In this document: positions 6,052 to 7,137 of the stretch, one piece after another | How the letters are laid out: each line of letters starts with the position of its first letter | Numbering within the stretch: position 1 is the stretch's first letter | Assembly: GCA_945487985.1 (NCBI GenBank) | Contig: CALYTX010000068.1 | Location: forward strand, 1 to 7,137 | Origin: an uncultured Verrucomicrobiota bacterium | Lineage (GTDB): Bacteria; Verrucomicrobiota; Kiritimatiellia; RFP12; UBA1067 | Direction of reading: 5' to 3' | Length of the DNA: 7,137 nucleotides | Made by a program: the position numbers and the translations under genes | The notes under the pieces: generated by a model | What the model saw: only the letters and a program-made list of their open reading frames with translations | What the model was told of the DNA's origin: nothing | Database searches by the model: none

Positions 6052-7137
6052 ACAAGAGCAAAATCATCATGGCGGGAATTGGCGGCGCTGCGCTGACAGC
6101 GTCGCTCGTGACGGGGTGGCTCGTTTATTCGGCCAATTCCGCCAAGGCTGAACTCCGCGAGGAGTATGAAGGGCTCGTCTCGTCGGCTGAAAGACTCAAT
6201 TCGGCGAAAATCGCCCCTGCGGCCGAATCGCTCAAGGCAATAGAGGCCAACGACAAGGCGCTCAAGGCCTGGTACGACGAAGCCTTTCAGTTCGTCTCCG
6301 CTGCCGACCTCGTGGCGGATGCGAATGTCTACCGCGAAAGCTTCAAGCAGACGATGGTCAACGGCGCGCGGCGGCTCTCCAAGCTACCCGGCGAGGCCGA
6401 AGAAGGGCGCTTGGTGAAGAAGAACTTCAATTTTGGCTTCCCGTTCATTACTACGGCCACCATGCCGGAACAGGAAAAGCTTGCCGTCTACCAGCGTCAG
6501 TGGGCGGAGGTATACCATTTCGTCGAGATGATTGCCCAGGCCGGCGCGCTCGAATTGCAGAATGTAACCGTAGCCGCGCCCAAGCCCGCAGTCGTCGAGG
6601 AAAAGCCGTCGCGCGGCCGCGGCCGCGGCAGGGATAAGGCAGTCGAGAAAAAGCCCCTCGCCGCCGTCGAAACCTATACTTTTAAATTCACCGCCCGCGC
6701 CGGAGCGTTAGTGCGCGTGCTGAACGCGATTGCGGTCGAAGAACGCTTCACGACCGTCGATTCGCTCGCCTTCATGCGTGCGGATGACACGTTGGCGACC
6801 ATTCTCGGCGCTGGTAAGGACAAGGACGCCGCCGGCCGCAAGGCTTCGCGCCGCCGCCAGTCCCGCCGCGCTCAGGCCGAGGCGGAGACCGTGGAGGGCG
6901 AGGAGCCGAAGGAGGAGAACAAAAAGGGTCTCGTCACCGACCCCGCCAGCGTGGTTCCCTTCACCGTGGAATTAACACTTTCGACTTACGATTTCGGCAC
7001 TGGAACGAAGAGTTATTCGACGCTGCTGAAGCTTTCCGGCGATGGGGATGAGTCCGAAGGCGAAGGCCTCGCCGCAGACGCCGAGGCGGAAGTTGCCGCC
7101 GAGACCCAAGAGCAGGAAGGTGATACACCTGCGGCAG
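6048..7137 (+). CDS. Amuc_1100-like (PilO-like) membrane-anchored pilus protein (3' partial)
   Basis: Open from ATG 6048 to the last base: 363 complete codons and no stop, so the C-terminus is missing. An N-terminal hydrophobic helix (about residues 7-27) anchors it, and a helical coiled-coil-type stretch (about 33-85) follows. Two alpha/beta halves come next: NFGFPFITT...YHFVEMIAQAGALELQNVTV (127-175) and VETYTFKFTARAGALVRVLNAIAV (207-230), with a final strand VVPFTVELTLSTYDF (302-316). This order of TM helix, coiled coil, two small domains, disordered linker and last strand closely follows Akkermansia Amuc_1100 (317 residues), whose structure has been reported to resemble PilO. Differences are a basic linker at 189-196, a second basic patch GRKASRRRQSRR at 263-274 followed by an acidic run, and an acidic tail (331-363: 12 D/E, no K/R). 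It is coupled to the pilM-like gene by ATGA. Family membership is by memory comparison; the surface or immune role reported for Amuc_1100 should not be assumed here. Confidence 0.78.
   Translation, partial: MNKSKIIMAGIGGAALTASLVTGWLVYSANSAKAELREEYEGLVSSAERLNSAKIAPAAESLKAIEANDKALKAWYDEAFQFVSAADLVADANVYRESFKQTMVNGARRLSKLPGEAEEGRLVKKNFNFGFPFITTATMPEQEKLAVYQRQWAEVYHFVEMIAQAGALELQNVTVAAPKPAVVEEKPSRGRGRGRDKAVEKKPLAAVETYTFKFTARAGALVRVLNAIAVEERFTTVDSLAFMRADDTLATILGAGKDKDAAGRKASRRRQSRRAQAEAETVEGEEPKEENKKGLVTDPASVVPFTVELTLSTYDFGTGTKSYSTLLKLSGDGDESEGEGLAADAEAEVAAETQEQEGDTPAA
6612..6629 (+). repeat. Three tandem CGCGGC hexamers encoding RGRGRG
   Basis: Three perfect in-frame CGCGGC copies encode R189-G194 of the Amuc_1100-like protein; the next codon AGG adds R195. 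A single CGCGGCCGC encoding RGR occurs at 5791-5799 in the preceding gene, in a comparable linker. The hexamer can expand or contract in frame. Confidence 0.7.

Noticed and set aside
6730..6975. 81-codon plus-strand open frame inside the Amuc_1100-like gene
   Set aside because: It is in another frame of the long open Amuc_1100-like coding region, and its R/P/S/A-rich product is typical of a shadow frame.
1..7137. RNA genes, CRISPR arrays, insertion sequences, attachment sites
   Set aside because: Coding genes fill nearly all of the window; the largest gap is 45 bases. No tRNA-like cloverleaf, spaced direct repeats, transposase or terminal inverted repeats were seen.

Overview
The window is a dense, single-strand (+) run of bacterial genes with high GC content and almost no intergenic DNA. 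It most likely comes from the phylum Verrucomicrobiota. Three adjacent genes at the right end (3622-7137) match, by remembered sequence and architecture, the Amuc_1102, Amuc_1101 and Amuc_1100 pilus-like proteins of Akkermansia muciniphila. The partial gene at the left edge ends in a secreted C-terminal module (terminus GFYKVVIEQ) of a kind common in Verrucomicrobiota/Kiritimatiellae surface proteins. I lean towards a Kiritimatiellae- or Lentisphaeria-like lineage rather than Akkermansia itself. This is inference and was not tested against any database.

Layout: (1) 1-377, the 3' end of a large surface or secreted protein gene. (2) 384-1526 ackA and 1545-2582 pta, the acetyl-CoA to acetate branch that yields one ATP by substrate-level phosphorylation. 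(3) 2584-3576 kdsD, a SIS+2xCBS arabinose-5-phosphate isomerase for Kdo/LPS, which implies a Gram-negative envelope. (4) 3622-4326, a secreted Amuc_1102-like protein. (5) 4339-6051, a PilM actin-like protein fused to a PilN-like membrane and periplasmic segment (Amuc_1101-like). (6) 6048-7137, a membrane-anchored Amuc_1100-like (PilO-like) protein that is cut by the right edge and is open to the last base.

Gene spacings are 6, 18, 1, 45, 12 and -4 bases, so one transcript could cover everything, although the 45-base gap before the pilus-like block could hold a separate start. ackA and pta form one functional unit and kdsD is a neighbour with a different role. The last three genes probably form an inner-membrane/periplasmic alignment complex of a type IV pilus-like machine, with a secretin expected further downstream. 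There are no RNA genes, mobile elements, CRISPR arrays or convincing terminators. The most interesting content is the pilus-like block: its conserved gene order, the PilM-PilN fusion, and matching basic RGR linkers in two of its proteins.
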